A stretch of DNA of 64,000 nt from Hybos culiciformis (GCA_964007475.1 OZ023274.1:106351714-106415713), one strand, 5' to 3'. Shown: positions 24,726 through 36,541, counted from the first letter of the stretch. A program made the numbers and translations. Notes: generated by a model from the sequence alone, not told the origin.

Positions 24726-26073
24726 CGCGTTCTGCACTTTAGCCAATATTTATTTAAAAAGAGACCGATTATAAGCCCAACACTCTATAAGTTTATATTT
24801 TTTATTTTTTGACATTTATGTTCCAAACAAATTTTCCCTCACCCACCGATTTTTTTTTTCCCCCAACCTACAATTTTTTTTTGAATTACTTTAACAAAAT
24901 AATTTAAATTTTTTTTTAAACATTAAATTTAAATATAATTAATATAATAATTATTTTATAATAATAATAAAAATACTTACTTGTGACTGGAGATTTCATT
25001 TTTGTTGTTAATTGCACCGATACGATTTTTGCAACTTTTTACAAAGCATTTCATTTTTTCGCTTTTTTTTTTGCTTTTTTTTTGGCTTTTTTCTCACTCA
25101 AATTAACTTTATTTTTATTATTTATTTTTTTTTTAAGAATTTTTGCAATAGTAATAATTCTTTTTATTTAGATTTAAGAAAATCTGATTTTAATTCACAA
25201 CTGAATTTTTTTTTTTTAATTGGATTAAAAAAATACTGGAACTCACATTGAAAATGGAGTGAGCCGGAAGTGATGAGCTGACAGAAAAAAATTAGCTGAT
25301 AGTTGTTAAAATTTTAACCCGCCCATTTACTTACTTATTATTAAACATGTTCAAAATTTATAAAAGAAAGAAATATGAAATAGAAGAGTGAGATATGATA
25401 ATTGTGAATAGGTTTTTACAAGTTTTTTATTAAATCTATTGAACTGATGGTATAAATTTTTTTTGTAGGTATTATGAAATTATTCGTAGGCATTAAAATG
25501 TTATATGAACAGGTTTATACAAGCGTGCTACTTATAGAAACTCCAATAGATGTCGCTATACTTACTTAAGACATTGTCAATTTTATTTTATCTGTCAATT
25601 CACTGTTTTGACAGTCCCTATCTGTGGTCACATAAAATGTTTATTTACATTGAATTTTGTATGAAAAATACGAAATTTAGATTTTATTTAGATACTTCGC
25701 AGATATGTGAATATTTTTATTAATTAATAAATGTTTTACATCTAAAATAAAATAAAATTTCGCATTTTTGTGAATTGAAAAATAAAACTTAGCAGCGACC
25801 GTGCGGCTAATGTAAAAAGTTGAAAGCTGATTTATAACCTTAATAATAGTAACGGCGTTCCTTTTTTTTTTCTTTCTAATTTTTGACATTTATGTTCCAC
25901 TTCTTCTTCTTCTTCGGCTTCATTCGTTTATAGTATAAACGTACCAAAATATTTATCCATATAGATCGATGAGTAGACCCTTGGTTGGTTAAGAGCCCCA
26001 AACCATGAATCGTTACATCATTGCCGTAAAAAAGATTTTTAACAAAAAGTATCGTTAAATTTGATTTTTAATT

Positions 26074-26399
26074 TTATTTTACATTTATAATTGTTAATTT
26101 ATTGGCTTTATCGAATTTTAAATGCTCATGCAAATTCGTCTCGGTCAATTTAAGTTGATTGTGGATGCGTATGTAGGCTGCTGTGATAATTGCTTTCAGC
26201 ATTTTAATTTTCAACGATATTGAAACTCATTATTGCTATACGTAAATGAAAGATTTTGTAATAGTGTCAATTTCATATTCTCTAAAAATTGCTGCAATCT
26301 CGTTGAATTTTTCGAAAAACTAAATGGAATTTTTGGAGTTACAAACGATATTTGTTTATACACATACTCTTTGGTCCGTAATTCAAAATAGTTTAGCAT
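26074..26399 (-). other. Two adjacent unrecognised minus-strand frames
   Basis: A 62-codon ATG frame (26399-26211) is followed after 8 bp, in another frame, by a 42-codon ATG frame (26202-26074) containing ITAAYIRIHNQLKLTETNLH. Composition is more protein-like than the surrounding noise. I recognise no domain. They may be one decayed gene with a frameshift, or chance. Confidence 0.25.
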
Positions 26400-27795
26400 A
26401 ATGTCTATTATATTTTATATTTTGAACAGAAATAAATTATTACAAATTTTTGTTCCATTAATTTTTTTTTGCCCTGCAACACTTAAAATCAAATATTTTT
26501 AAAGTCAATATTTCACAATTTAAGTATTTTGAGATTATGCCTATTTTGATATTTCGAATTTGAGATGTTAAAAGTAGCTATTTATGTCGTGTTATGTTAC
26601 TCGACATTTTGAAATCGTTCTTTAAGTTCGAGTAAGCTTGAAGGAATTTATTTTCTTATCGAAAATACAATATTTTTATTTGAGAAATCAATTATGATGC
26701 ATTTGTTTCAAAAACTAAATCTAAATCAAATATTTTATAATTATCTTTTTTATAATCTTTTTATTGAATTCTTTTCTTTTTCCATATAAAAAGTTAAATG
26801 AAAAGATATAAGTATGTATGTTTTTATCTTTTATTAAAATGTCCTTTAACAAAGAATCGACCCCAACTCAAAAGGAGGTCAAAGAGCATATAAAAATTAA
26901 AAACTCAAATAATATAAGAAATTTTATTGTACGTTAAAAAGAAGAGTAATAATTTGGAATAAAAACCACAATTCAAAATAATGCTTATACAATTAAAGTA
27001 TTATATAGTTATTATTAAAGTATTATATATCGTCATACCGATATGCATTAGAATCCTTAATACTTTTAAAAAATTTGAATTACAAATAAATGCTGTAGGA
27101 AAATAATTAAGACCCTTGGCCGGTTAGTCTATAATGTCGATTAAATAAACCTCATCATAAATTTTAATTTATAGGTTATTCAAACCCTTTATATTATCTC
27201 TGCTGAATTTATTTTCTGTATACTATATTACTTTCACTAATTAATTTCAGTTTCAGATTATGTTCTAACATATCTAAATACTTAATAACTAATCGTTTTT
27301 TATCGCATATTGTTTAGTCAGACAGAATAAAATGCCTTTTTAAAAATGCACGAAACGAACTTAAATACAAAATATTCCTGATGTGCAAATATTTTTTTAA
27401 TAAAAGAGGGTCTCTGTAATAAAAATGTTATAATAAAATCCTTTCATCACAATTTGTTCAAAAAAAAATTGCGATTATTTGACGTTAACTTGAATCGTAC
27501 TTTGAAATATAAATTTAATTTAGTTAGAAGGGTTTAGAATTGTCTATTTTTAGTGGAACAAAAAAAGGACATTTATTGTTTTTTTTTTGAATCCGTATCT
27601 ACATATCTATGGTGAAGTTTCATTTTAACACGTGTTATATTTAATTTTATTCGCATTTTGAACCAGAAAATTAAATTTTGTTAACAAACAATTTAATCAT
27701 AGTCATTAAAAAAAAGTTGTAATATGAGTATTCTACAGATAGATGTGGAGTTTATTTGTCTGTTTAGAACTCATTTGAAAAAACCTAACACTCGT

Positions 27796-27830
27796 TAAAG
27801 TGACATAGGCTACATTTTTATGTCACTTTA
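27796..27830. repeat. Perfect 12-bp inverted repeat (hairpin)
   Basis: TAAAGTGACATA and TATGTCACTTTA are separated by 11 bp. Confidence 0.85.
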
Positions 27831-28589
27831 CTCTTACCGTAGACCCTTTTATATTATAATAAAATTATTTATTTTTCTAATGGATTCACAAGTGTCTAAA
27901 AACTAAAAACGGTTCCTTCCATATTATGTTTTGTATAAAAAACGATCGGATAGTCTTGGAAAACAAATTCCCAAATCGCGGATGATAAAATCCAGAATTC
28001 GTAATAAATGTGATATATTAACATAGTGGTGAATTTTCAAAAACTCAATCTTAGCAGGACATTTCACGGCTTCACAATTTCAAGCGATACGAATTGGTTT
28101 GAGCTTTGGGTTTAAAATTATGGTAATATTTTCCACACACATCATCCTACATCAAAACATCTTAAGAATCAATTTTTTCTCCGTGCAAAACTATAAGTTT
28201 ATACACAACATTGCTTTCGATTTTTTTCCTTCCTTAGAGACAGAGTTGGCAACTCTTTCTTAGTGAGCTCATGTATGCCAAGTGGAAGAATTCGTTCAAA
28301 TTTGTAAGCTTGGTTAGGGCTATTCGTAGCACTGTATTGGTACACAGCTAGTGTATGTATAACCAAATCTAGATTATAACTTTGGTTTTATATTTAGTTT
28401 GATTTTTGGAGTTATACATTAATTAGTACTAATTTTTTACCCAGAATAATGTGTATGAAAAAAATAAAAAAATATTTTCTTTTAAATTGATTGTTATATT
28501 CGGTTTATTATGCATGTAGCTTAATTCTTATCTTCGACTTTAATTTGTTTTCTAAGACAAATAGCCCATTGTGAGCTTAAATGAAAGTA

Positions 28590-29148
28590 CACCCAACTCT
28601 TTTTTTACACGGTCTTTTTTTACACGATTTTGAAATAACACGGTCTAAAAAAAGATCAAAAAAATTTTTTTTTGCACGAATTATTTCCTCTAACACGAAT
28701 TCAAATTTTATTTTGTATATGAATTGTTGCAAACGTCTTCATTAGATTCAAGTTCTTCAGATGTGTTAGACATCTCTAGTGATAAAATCAATTTTAGCCC
28801 AATCGTTAATAAACGTTCGCGCTTATTATCAAGAAGCGAAGAAGATGAATAGCTTTAATAAACTTTTTATTTCTATTTTAATTCGGACTTTTTTATACTT
28901 ATGAACTCTTTGTCACTTATTTTATATTTTTTAATAATAATATGTATGAATTATATTTTGGTTTTTAATATTTTTTTTTGCACGGTTTTTAGGACAAGAT
29001 ATAACTCAGTTTTGCAACTTACACGGTTTTTTAAAGTTGTGGAACGTATCCTCAATTTTAATATGTTCACCATGTCTTTTTTTACACGGTTTTTTAATTA
29101 CACGGTTTTCATTGGAACGTATCCACCGTGTAAAAAAAGAGTTGGGTG
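28590..29148 (+). mobile_element. pogo/Tc1-like element remnant, TA target site
   Basis: Terminal inverted repeats of about 24 bp start CACCCAACTCTTTTTTTACA, with TA on both sides (28588-28589 and 29149-29150). ACACGG motifs repeat inside both ends. The interior contains a 52-codon open frame with a stop and an AATAAA just downstream (28694-28862), which looks like the tail of a transposase-type gene. At 559 bp it is an internally deleted derivative. Confidence 0.8.
28694..28852 (+). pseudogene. Ser/acidic-rich C-terminal frame inside the TA-flanked element
   Basis: An open frame of 52 codons from after a TAA to a TAG. The stretch SSLDSSSSDVLDISSDK leads into a basic patch (NKRSRLLSRS) and ends EEDE. 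There is no start codon, so only the C-terminus of a larger protein survives. An acidic tail fits pogo/Tigger-type transposases, but no catalytic domain is present. AATAAA follows at 28857-28862. The family is inferred from the element's ends, not from the peptide. Confidence 0.5.
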
Positions 29149-29159
29149 TATATTGATGT

Positions 29160-32100
29160 GAAATGATGGTTACATACATTATGTAGTTAGGTCAAAATTC
29201 ATTATTTTTCATCAAAGAAACAATAATTGTTCATTTTAAAAGTTCAAATCAATATAATTAATACACTATTCCATTTGTATGATTATACTTGTTCCGTAGT
29301 TGTCACATCAATCAAATCAAAATAAGATTAAAAGTTAATAATGAGAAAGATTTACATTAATTTGGCTCCCTTTTTACTCTTTTCAGTTTTTCTATCCCAA
29401 ATTTGAAATCAATAAAATGTTATTGTTCCTTCATAAAAAAGTAGTCTTCTAAAAGATTTATAATCACGACACGATGTTATCAATTTATTTTTATTTTTTG
29501 AGAAAAACTTTTTAAGATTAAAAACTTTTTTCTTATAAATGAAAAATGTAACATAGTTTAAAAAAATTATATCATATATAAATTTTGTTTCCAACTTGTA
29601 ATAAAAAAAATATACAAAGGTATACTACATTCAATGAAAATCCGAAATTTAAAGATTTTATATTGGAAATAAAAGGACAAAACTTTTCAAAAACTACATA
29701 CCTACAAAACCGACAAGAGACCAGAAAAAATCGTGGGAAAGAAATTTGCAAATTCTTCAAATTTTTCTCTTGTGTTTATATTTATATTTTCCGCCGACAA
29801 TTTGAATTTTTTTTTTTAACATTCAAAATAACAACAAAATAACAAATAAAAAACATGCGTTTGCTCAGTTATGGAAACATAAAACATAAATTACACACAT
29901 TCAGAGATTTTCAAATTTGGTAAAGTTACCGATATTATTTTTTTTCGTAATTATCTTTCCTCTTGAGCTTACAAAGTTTACTTTTAGAATCTAAGAAGCT
30001 TTTCAAAAGAGTTTTCAAAAAATAATTTCTTGTACGAGTTCCTAAAAAAGTATTAAAATTAAAATAAATGCAGCTAAATCAAAATAAATATTGATGATAA
30101 AACATATTTTAAAAGGTTGAGCATCATTCATAAAGCATCTAATTCAAAAAACTTTAATAATAATTAATTTTAATTCTTCAGTTGGTTTAATTAAGTTTGT
30201 ATTGCATTTGACGTTTGTGTGTTGAAGACGTATAGAGTAGAAAATAAACGAATCGTTATGGTGTTTCATTGTAAATAAACATGTATCATTTCATTGTGTT
30301 ATAACTTTCTATAAATTTTGACCTTAAAATAAGTACATGTTTCTAATTATTTTTAGAATTTGTAAATTTTTTAAAAATATTATTGATAAAGACTATAGCC
30401 TAGAGCGAAAAAACGTTCGCGTCGGGATTGCAATAACGTAAACAATATAAAAAAATGATGACAAAAAGAAACTAAGCACTTATATTTTGTATTTTTAATT
30501 TTACAAATATAAAATTAATTTAGGCGGAAATTTTTAGGCTTTGCCCCATTGTAAAACTCTACCCGGTGAGCTTTTAATGCTCAACTCCGGTTTTGATTTT
30601 GTGATTACAGTAAAGTATAAACCTGAATTCAATAATGAAAATAAGTAAAATCAATAATTTATCAATGGTACTAGCATAAAAAATAAACTTTTGCCCCTGC
30701 TCTAATCCTTTATTACATCTAAGCTCAATGCGCTGCTTCAACATAAACAGCTCTTTTATAAAGCATGAATTTTCTAGTATCGTGTTTAGGTCATTTTATA
30801 TAAACATATACCCTTACTATAATAAAAGTAGCAATTTCGACGATATACCTAAAATAATCGTATTGGTTCTAGCTGTCTTATAATTTTTATTCACAATATT
30901 TTTTAATTAATATATTTGTTTTACATTTATGTAGAAGTAGAAAGTTGATTTTGTACGTCATATAGTAAGTTGGTGTTGACAACGAAATGTTTATATTAAG
31001 TTAGATTCGTATCTCCCACCACATTGCTTTAATCCTACTATAGTCATAAGAAAAAAATTGTAATTAAAAACTTTGTTCTCTTAATTAATGCGTTGTATTT
31101 TAATTTGGAACATATTTTTTTTGTACGGTAATATTTTTTTATCAAAGAAATAAAATCATCTGTAACTTAACCAACCCTTTTCTAATGAAAACTATCGTAA
31201 AATAATTATTATAAAGAAAAAATGTGTCCTTTAAAAAATAAACTCTTTTATTATATAAATCATAAAAATTCCTAATGTACCGATGGTTATTTTTAAGTTA
31301 TAGTGTGTTCTTTTTGCTACCAACAAATAAACATTCCACCGAAACAAAAAAGAATGATGAATCCTTTAAGGATATTTCATCTATATGTAGGTAAATAATC
31401 ATAAAATCTTTGGAATTTTATCAAGTAGAATCTTTGAAAATGTTCCCGCCTCAAAGTTTTATTTATGGAAACATCGAATGCGTATAAGAGTATTGTATTT
31501 CGTGAATACAAAAATTTATGAAAATCGTTTTTTATCTTTGTTAAATTCTTTTGCCAAGTATTTTTTTCCCAATGCATAGAATGTTTAGCTATTTTGCTTT
31601 TTTTCTAAATTTTTGGATTACTAAATTTTTAAGTTTTATCGTCAAAAAAATATGATCTTACAATTTGTATGTACATTTCATTTAATCTTGACTTTACATA
31701 AATTTTAAAAATAATTACATTTTTGGTAAGCTTTTGTTCACCCAAAGGAGTGCTTAAGCAGTTTATTGGGACTGATTTAAATTATATAATTTGAACCAAC
31801 ACAAAAAAGATATATGAAGTGTGAGGATATCGACAAAAAATTTAATCAATTATTACGATGAAATATGACAAAAAACTTGGTGTATATGTTTATAACTTGG
31901 CTTAGAAGGTTAGGGAGTTGATTTTTTGTAGTGAGAAACAATGCGGGCAATTTGACAGACATCTACATGATTAATTCTTAAAATAAAAATTAAAAAAAAT
32001 AATTTTGAAAAATTCTTTCTACTTTATGTTTTGTACTTGTTATGGGGTAGCATTAATAGCAATTAGTTTTGACTGAACGTCAATTTTTTAAATAATAAAT

Positions 32101-32550
32101 TTTAATGCGCAGGGCTTCGGTAAGTTGTATTTACATTCGCAAATTTAGCTCGGTAAATGGTCCATTACATGCATCAATACACATGCAATTATAGAGGAAT
32201 GTAAATTGTATTTACATTTCCCTGTGATGTAAATTGTATTTACATTGCTCTATATTGTATTTACATTCTTCATTTTGAACTGTATAATACTATAAACAAA
32301 AATAATATCACTCACACTCACAATATTTCAATACAGACAAATACCAAAAAAAAAAAAAAATTGCAAATGTATACCTCTCACATGCATCATATCAATGTCA
32401 AACAAAGCTTAGTTTATAATGCTAAAAATCTATATTTTCCCTCTGAGCTAATCTATATTTTACCTCTGAGCAAACAAAAAAAAAAAAAAAAAAAGAACCA
32501 ATAAAAAAATACGCGGCTATTTTTTTTTTCTAAAAAGCGGCCAGTCGATC
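29160..32550. other. AT-rich intergenic stretch
   Basis: I find no gene, RNA or element with clear ends here. Small open frames (for example 29585-29842 plus, 31377-31577 minus) are low-complexity. The stretch 32120-32273 holds palindromic ATTTACAT repeats. Confidence 0.6.
32120..32273. repeat. Repeated palindrome ATGTAAATTGTATTTACAT
   Basis: The 19-bp near-palindrome or its right half (TTGTATTTACATT) occurs four times within 150 bp, with irregular spacing. Confidence 0.75.
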
Positions 32551-32558
32551 AGTCGATG

Positions 32559-32590
32559 AATTTTCTTAACATGTGTTTCAATCTACTATT
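32559..32590. repeat. Dispersed repeat, also at 34108-34139
   Basis: AATTTTCTTAACATG followed by AATCTACTATT is shared with 34108-34139 in the same orientation, so the two loci carry fragments of one older repeat. Confidence 0.6.
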
Positions 32591-32835
32591 TTTAAAGGAT
32601 CTTCGAACCTCTACTACTAAATTTTTAAACGAGTGTGGTTGGATTTTAGTACAAAAATTTAAACCACACTTCAAAAATTGCACTTATTTTTATTCAAAAA
32701 AACAAAATGAATAAAAATAGAACAATGGTAACCCTGAAAATATCTTTGTTGTTATTATAAAGTTTGCTGTCTGTCAAATGTCAAGAATTTTTTTTTCTTT
32801 TATCAACAAACGAGGAAAATGGCAGCAACAAGGAG

Positions 32836-33208
32836 CAGGCTCAGACGCCGTCAAAAAAATAAGCCGACCCGTCGTCGCGCCGCGTCTTTTTTCGATTAGT
32901 CGTCGTCGTTGAATTTCACGCGGCTGGTCGTGGATTTGCGCCGTAAGAATTTGCTTCAAAAATCAGTTGCGCTGTAAGAATTTGCTTCAAAAATCAGGAA
33001 AAAAAAATTTTTTTTTTCTTTTGTGGTTTGAATTTTTTACCGATAAAAATTTTTTTTCGGAATAAAATTTTTTTTTTAGGAAAAAAAAATTTTTTTTTGG
33101 GAAAAATTCGAGTCGACTGACTGGGCCGTCGCCGCGCGGTCGTCACGTTTTTCACAGCTCAGTCGCGATAAGTCGTCGTCGTGAAAAAATTCACGGCGTC
33201 TGAGCCTG
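32836..33208. mobile_element. GTCG-rich hAT-like MITE, 373 bp, 8-bp TSD
   Basis: Terminal inverted repeats CAGGCTCAGACGCCGT are flanked by a perfect 8-bp ACAAGGAG (32828-32835 and 33209-33216). Both arms are packed with GTCGTCG and CGCGCC and are strikingly GC-rich for this window. The centre contains AAAAAAATTTTTTTT blocks and a 31-bp tandem duplication near 32939-32998. It is non-coding. Confidence 0.9.
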
Positions 33209-33358
33209 ACAAGGAGATTATTAATTGTAAATATAAATTATAATTATATAATTATTATTTGATTTTATTTTTAATTATAAAAAAAAATAATTATAAAATT
33301 ATTATTATTTTTTTTAATAATTAAAAATAAAATTAAATAAAATTTAAAAAGACCATTA

Positions 33359-33762
33359 TACCTTGTTCAGACAACGACTTAATCATGATTTCGTAATCAT
33401 GATTTACGTAGATAATCATACTTTGAAAACGTGTGTGAACGCGATTATGAACGAAAACAAAAAAAGTAAACAACATGAAAGCAAACAAAATAAAAACATA
33501 AATATTATTTGCTACTCAAAATTTTTTTTGTTTTGTAAATAAAGAAAATATGTCAAAAATAAAAGTCAAATGTAACTAGAAATGAGTGGAAATGGGTAAC
33601 ATGGATGGTAAAAAACTATAACTCATCCCTGAAATTTTTCATGATTTTCGATAATCATGATTTCCGATGACACTTTTTTTGTATGAGCAAATCATGGAAA
33701 AAAGAATGATAATCACAAAAAGTAAGATTATCATGATCAGAGTTCATTGTCTGAACAAGGCA
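33359..33762. mobile_element. PIF/Harbinger-like MITE, copy B, TTA TSD
   Basis: A 404-bp element with ends TACCTTGTTCAGACAA and, inverted, TGCCTTGTTCAGACAA, flanked by TTA (33356-33358 and 33763-33765). It matches copy A at 20736-21132 along its length. The better-preserved ends suggest a younger copy. Confidence 0.88.
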
Positions 33763-33766
33763 TTAG

Positions 33767-33893
33767 TTCCTAAAATAATAAAAAAAAAATTAGTAATTTT
33801 TCTAAAAAAATTATTCGATTTTTTTTTTTGAAAAAAAGAAAATGAATAATTTTTTTTGGAAAAATTACTAATTTTTTTTTAATATTTTAGGAA
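33767..33893. mobile_element. 127-bp palindromic MITE, TTAG flanks
   Basis: Near-perfect inverted arms starting TTCCTAAAATA, with TTAG on both sides (33763-33766 and 33894-33897). Its left flank overlaps the right TTA duplication of the Harbinger-like MITE, so one element inserted at the edge of the other. Confidence 0.75.
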
Positions 33894-33996
33894 TTAGCTG
33901 ATCTTAAATCATCCGGTTTGAAATCATTTCGAGAAATAAATTTACTTCCCTATTAATTAAATTTTATTTCCTTGCTTCATTTTGAACTTTTTTGTA

Positions 33997-34081
33997 CACA
34001 AACACATAGACACTCGTCAATATTATATCACTCGACCTTCGGTCTCGTGATATAAACATGACTCGTGTCTATGTGTTTGTG
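33997..34081. repeat. 85-bp palindrome with nested hairpin
   Basis: Outer arms CACAAACACATAGACAC and GTGTCTATGTGTTTGTG are perfect. An inner stem, ATATCAC-CGACC / GGTC-CGTGATAT, closes on a TTC loop. Confidence 0.9.
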
Positions 34082-34377
34082 TGTATACACAACTCGCAAG
34101 AATAACAAATTTTCTTAACATGTATTGTAATCTACTATTAATTCGGGTATCTATCTCGAATATTCGCGATTTTCAAACCCGTGATTTTTATTCATGGAAT
34201 TGTGATATTTTTAAGCCGAGAATTGATACATCATTACATCATTACATCATTATGTATTTGAAATTTTTTTTGGAACTTTTTTTTCGAAAGTTGTTGTTTT
34301 AGCCAAATATAGCACATGATTCCTTTTTAAAAACAAAAATATCTATTTTTATACCTTTTTGAATTTAATTCGATAAT

Positions 34378-34625
34378 CGGCTGTCATGGTGTAGTGGTAT
34401 TACCATAATCAGACGGCGTGTTCGGTCGTGAGTTCGATTCGATCTTTGACTGGAATTTGTGTCAATTTTTCAATTTGTTCAATTGAATTAAGTGTTTGTG
34501 TTGTTTTACATAGTTTTTATTTAGGTTCCGCGCAATATAGTAATTAATAATTGAAACTTCCAGAATATAGAGCATCCTGTGAATGTGTTGATTAACCTTA
34601 TCCTAAATACATCAATATAACAAAA
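34378..34625 (+). repeat. tRNA-derived SINE-like element
   Basis: It begins with a tRNA-like head (CATGGTGTAGTGGTA as A box, GAGTTCGATTC as B box, about 50 bp apart). A non-tRNA body containing TTGATTAACCTTATCC follows, then an AAAAAAATAAT tail near 34620-34632. This layout is that of a tRNA-derived SINE. The head looks nearest to tRNA-Gln/Glu by eye, which is uncertain. Confidence 0.6.
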
Positions 34626-34654
34626 AAAATAATTTTATTTTATTTAAATAAATT

Positions 34655-35453
34655 AAAATTTTTTTTTTTGTTATATTTATGTAGCGCATTTTAATAAGTT
34701 TGTTCGAAATTTTTAATTAAATTTTGTAAATAAAACAATATAATTTTTAGTGAAGAAAATGCGTCTAAAAAGTAAAAATATGGTAAAGTCCTTTTCATTC
34801 AAAAAAACATTTACATATATATTTTCTTTTCACCTTCAAAGACCGTGGACACCCAAGAAAATTTTCTATTTTATTACAAGAAAAAATAAAGAAATAAAAG
34901 CTGTTTTAAAATGTAGCTTTATAAAGTACTTACATTGTAGGTATATACATATACAATTATAAAGATAATTATTATTATATTTCGCCAAAAATAAAGAAAA
35001 AGAATATTTTTCTTTAATTTTATTATTTTTTTTACGAAATATAATTACTGTTTTAATAAAGTGAATATATAATAAATTATTAAACTTCATGAATTTCTTT
35101 TAAATAACACTTTCGTTGCGTGCGGATGTGGTGAAAAATTTTATTTTTCGAAAAGAATTTATTTTTTGTTAAAATAACTTATTGCTTTGTTTCGTTTTTA
35201 ATAATCAAAAAATTTTCCAGAATATCCGCAGGTTTTAAAGAGTAGGTATAAGTCAATAAAAAATATTTTTTTTATACATAAGCGACTTTACAATTTATTT
35301 AGTTTTTATATATACAATTTCTTCAAATTATTCAGTTGAATTTAAACAAAAAACATCACATAAGTGAATATGTAACCCTTTTTGTTGTTATATAACCACG
35401 CTTAACAACAGTAAAGTAGCTTTAAACAGGTCAAAAAATTAACAGACCTTTGG
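34655..35453 (-). repeat. Inverted, diverged copy of the complex repeat unit's end
   Basis: This about 800-bp stretch is the reverse complement of the last part of each array unit (about 40530-41330 in unit 1). It includes the GAAGAAAATGCG segment and the TTTAAACAGGTCAAAAAATT segment. It carries small indels relative to the direct copies, so it is older than they are to each other. It stands alone, facing the array. Confidence 0.9.
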
Positions 35454-35588
35454 CAATAACTTCGGAGTTCGAACCTGTAGATCCTTCGGATGTTCAGCAA
35501 GGTTAAAGGTATTGAAATTAAGCTTCTTTTGGTATATGATTTATATTTGTATTTTTATTTGTTTATACATACTTACTTACCGGCCCTA

Positions 35589-35822
35589 TGAATTAGGATA
35601 TAATGAACTAGGATATAATAGCCAAAATTAACTAGAATATAGTAATATAAAACCAAATGAACTAGAATATAAAACTAAATGACTAGGATATAATGAAAAT
35701 GAACTAGGATATAATGAAAATGAACTAGGATATAAGTAAAATGAACTAGGATATAATAAGATTTTTTCTATATTCTAGTTCATTTTAGGCTATTATATCC
35801 TAGTTCATTATATCCCAATTCA
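35589..35822. mobile_element. TA-flanked MITE built of GAACTAGGATATAAT repeats
   Basis: Arms of about 70 bp start TGAATTRGGATATAATGAAC and are inverted copies. TA flanks both sides (35587-35588 and 35823-35824). The left arm and centre consist of tandem GAACTAGGATATAATGAAAA units. It fits a Tc1/mariner-type TA insertion. Confidence 0.75.
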
Positions 35823-35837
35823 TATAAGGACATTTTT

Positions 35838-35890
35838 TGCTCTATTCGGGATTCTAACCTGCGTCCTTAGTATTGCAAATCCCCAACACA
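35838..35890 (-). repeat. tRNA-like SINE head fragment
   Basis: The minus strand reads GGATTTGCAATACTAAGGAC, then GCAGGTTAGAATCCCGAATA. It matches the heads at 3973 and 4241 but lacks the A-box half. Confidence 0.55.
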
Positions 35891-35948
35891 CAACACAAAA
35901 AATGTATACATTATATGTACCAAATTTATATTTTCTACTTCTTAAATT

Positions 35949-36000
35949 TCAATACCGTAGCTGATATGAGTAGTGTTGGCGGATTGCAATGCTAATTCTA
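35949..36000 (+). repeat. tRNA-like SINE head fragment, 5' half
   Basis: ATTTCAATACCGTAGC and GGATTGCAATGC align with the 5' half and anticodon region of the 3973 head. The B-box half is missing. It diverges from the fragment at 35838-35890. Confidence 0.45.
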
Positions 36001-36427
36001 AAAATCGGTCTAAGCCCTCTCAATAGATGTTTTACATCAAAAATATAAATTCTCCACACCTAACAGATAATTAACCATAAAATTTCATTACAAAATTGCA
36101 AAATATTTATGTGCACTCGAACCGGGAACCTCAGCCTCGAGAATTTTTTATTTTAAATTTGATTGCAAACGTATATTGGTTAAAATTAGGACATATTTTG
36201 TTAGGATTCGAACCGGGAACCTAAGAAAATATTTAATAAAATTGTTGGTTGATACTTATTTGGTTCAAATTAATTATTAGGTAATTACTCGGATAGCGTA
36301 AACTGTAGTATAGCGAAAAAAAAAAAAGTGTTAAGAATGCTGGAAAACCGCTGACCCCCTTTATATGGATTATATTTTTGAAATTGCTATTTGAAAATAT
36401 AATTTTTTAAAAAATATTATCTTTCGT

Positions 36428-36493
36428 TGGATTTGAACTCACAACCTTGAGGTTAAAGGCCAGCGATTCTACCGCATATGCTACTTGTTATTG
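36428..36493 (-). repeat. tRNA-Lys-like sequence in unit 1
   Basis: The minus strand reads AGCATATGCGGTAGAAT (A box), CCTTTAACCTC (anticodon arm) and GAGTTCAAATCC (B box). The spacing and core bases follow tRNA-Lys as remembered (GGTAGAGC, CTCTTAATCTCA, GGGTTCGA). The anticodon stem no longer pairs properly, so it is tRNA-derived rather than functional. The same sequence recurs in every later unit at 41687, 44781, 48738, 51828 and 55770. Confidence 0.6.
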
Positions 36494-36541
36494 TTAAGTG
36501 AAATATGGAAATTCAGAATATTGTATTGAGTGATATTGAAG

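Larger units (their letters stand above)
23740..28580. other. AT-rich intergenic stretch with one GC-richer repeat island
   Basis: No gene recognised. It holds the diverged GC-rich tandem repeat at about 24490-24725, T-rich tracts at 24840-25230, two unrecognised minus-strand frames (26074-26399) and a 35-bp hairpin at 27796-27830. Confidence 0.6.

Noticed and set aside
24398..24726. Overlapping open frames on both strands (102 and 68 codons)
   Set aside because: Both strands are open because the island is GC-richer and internally repeated. Neither resembles a known protein.
25012..25251. Phe-rich frames of up to 79 codons
   Set aside because: They follow poly-T tracts; low complexity.
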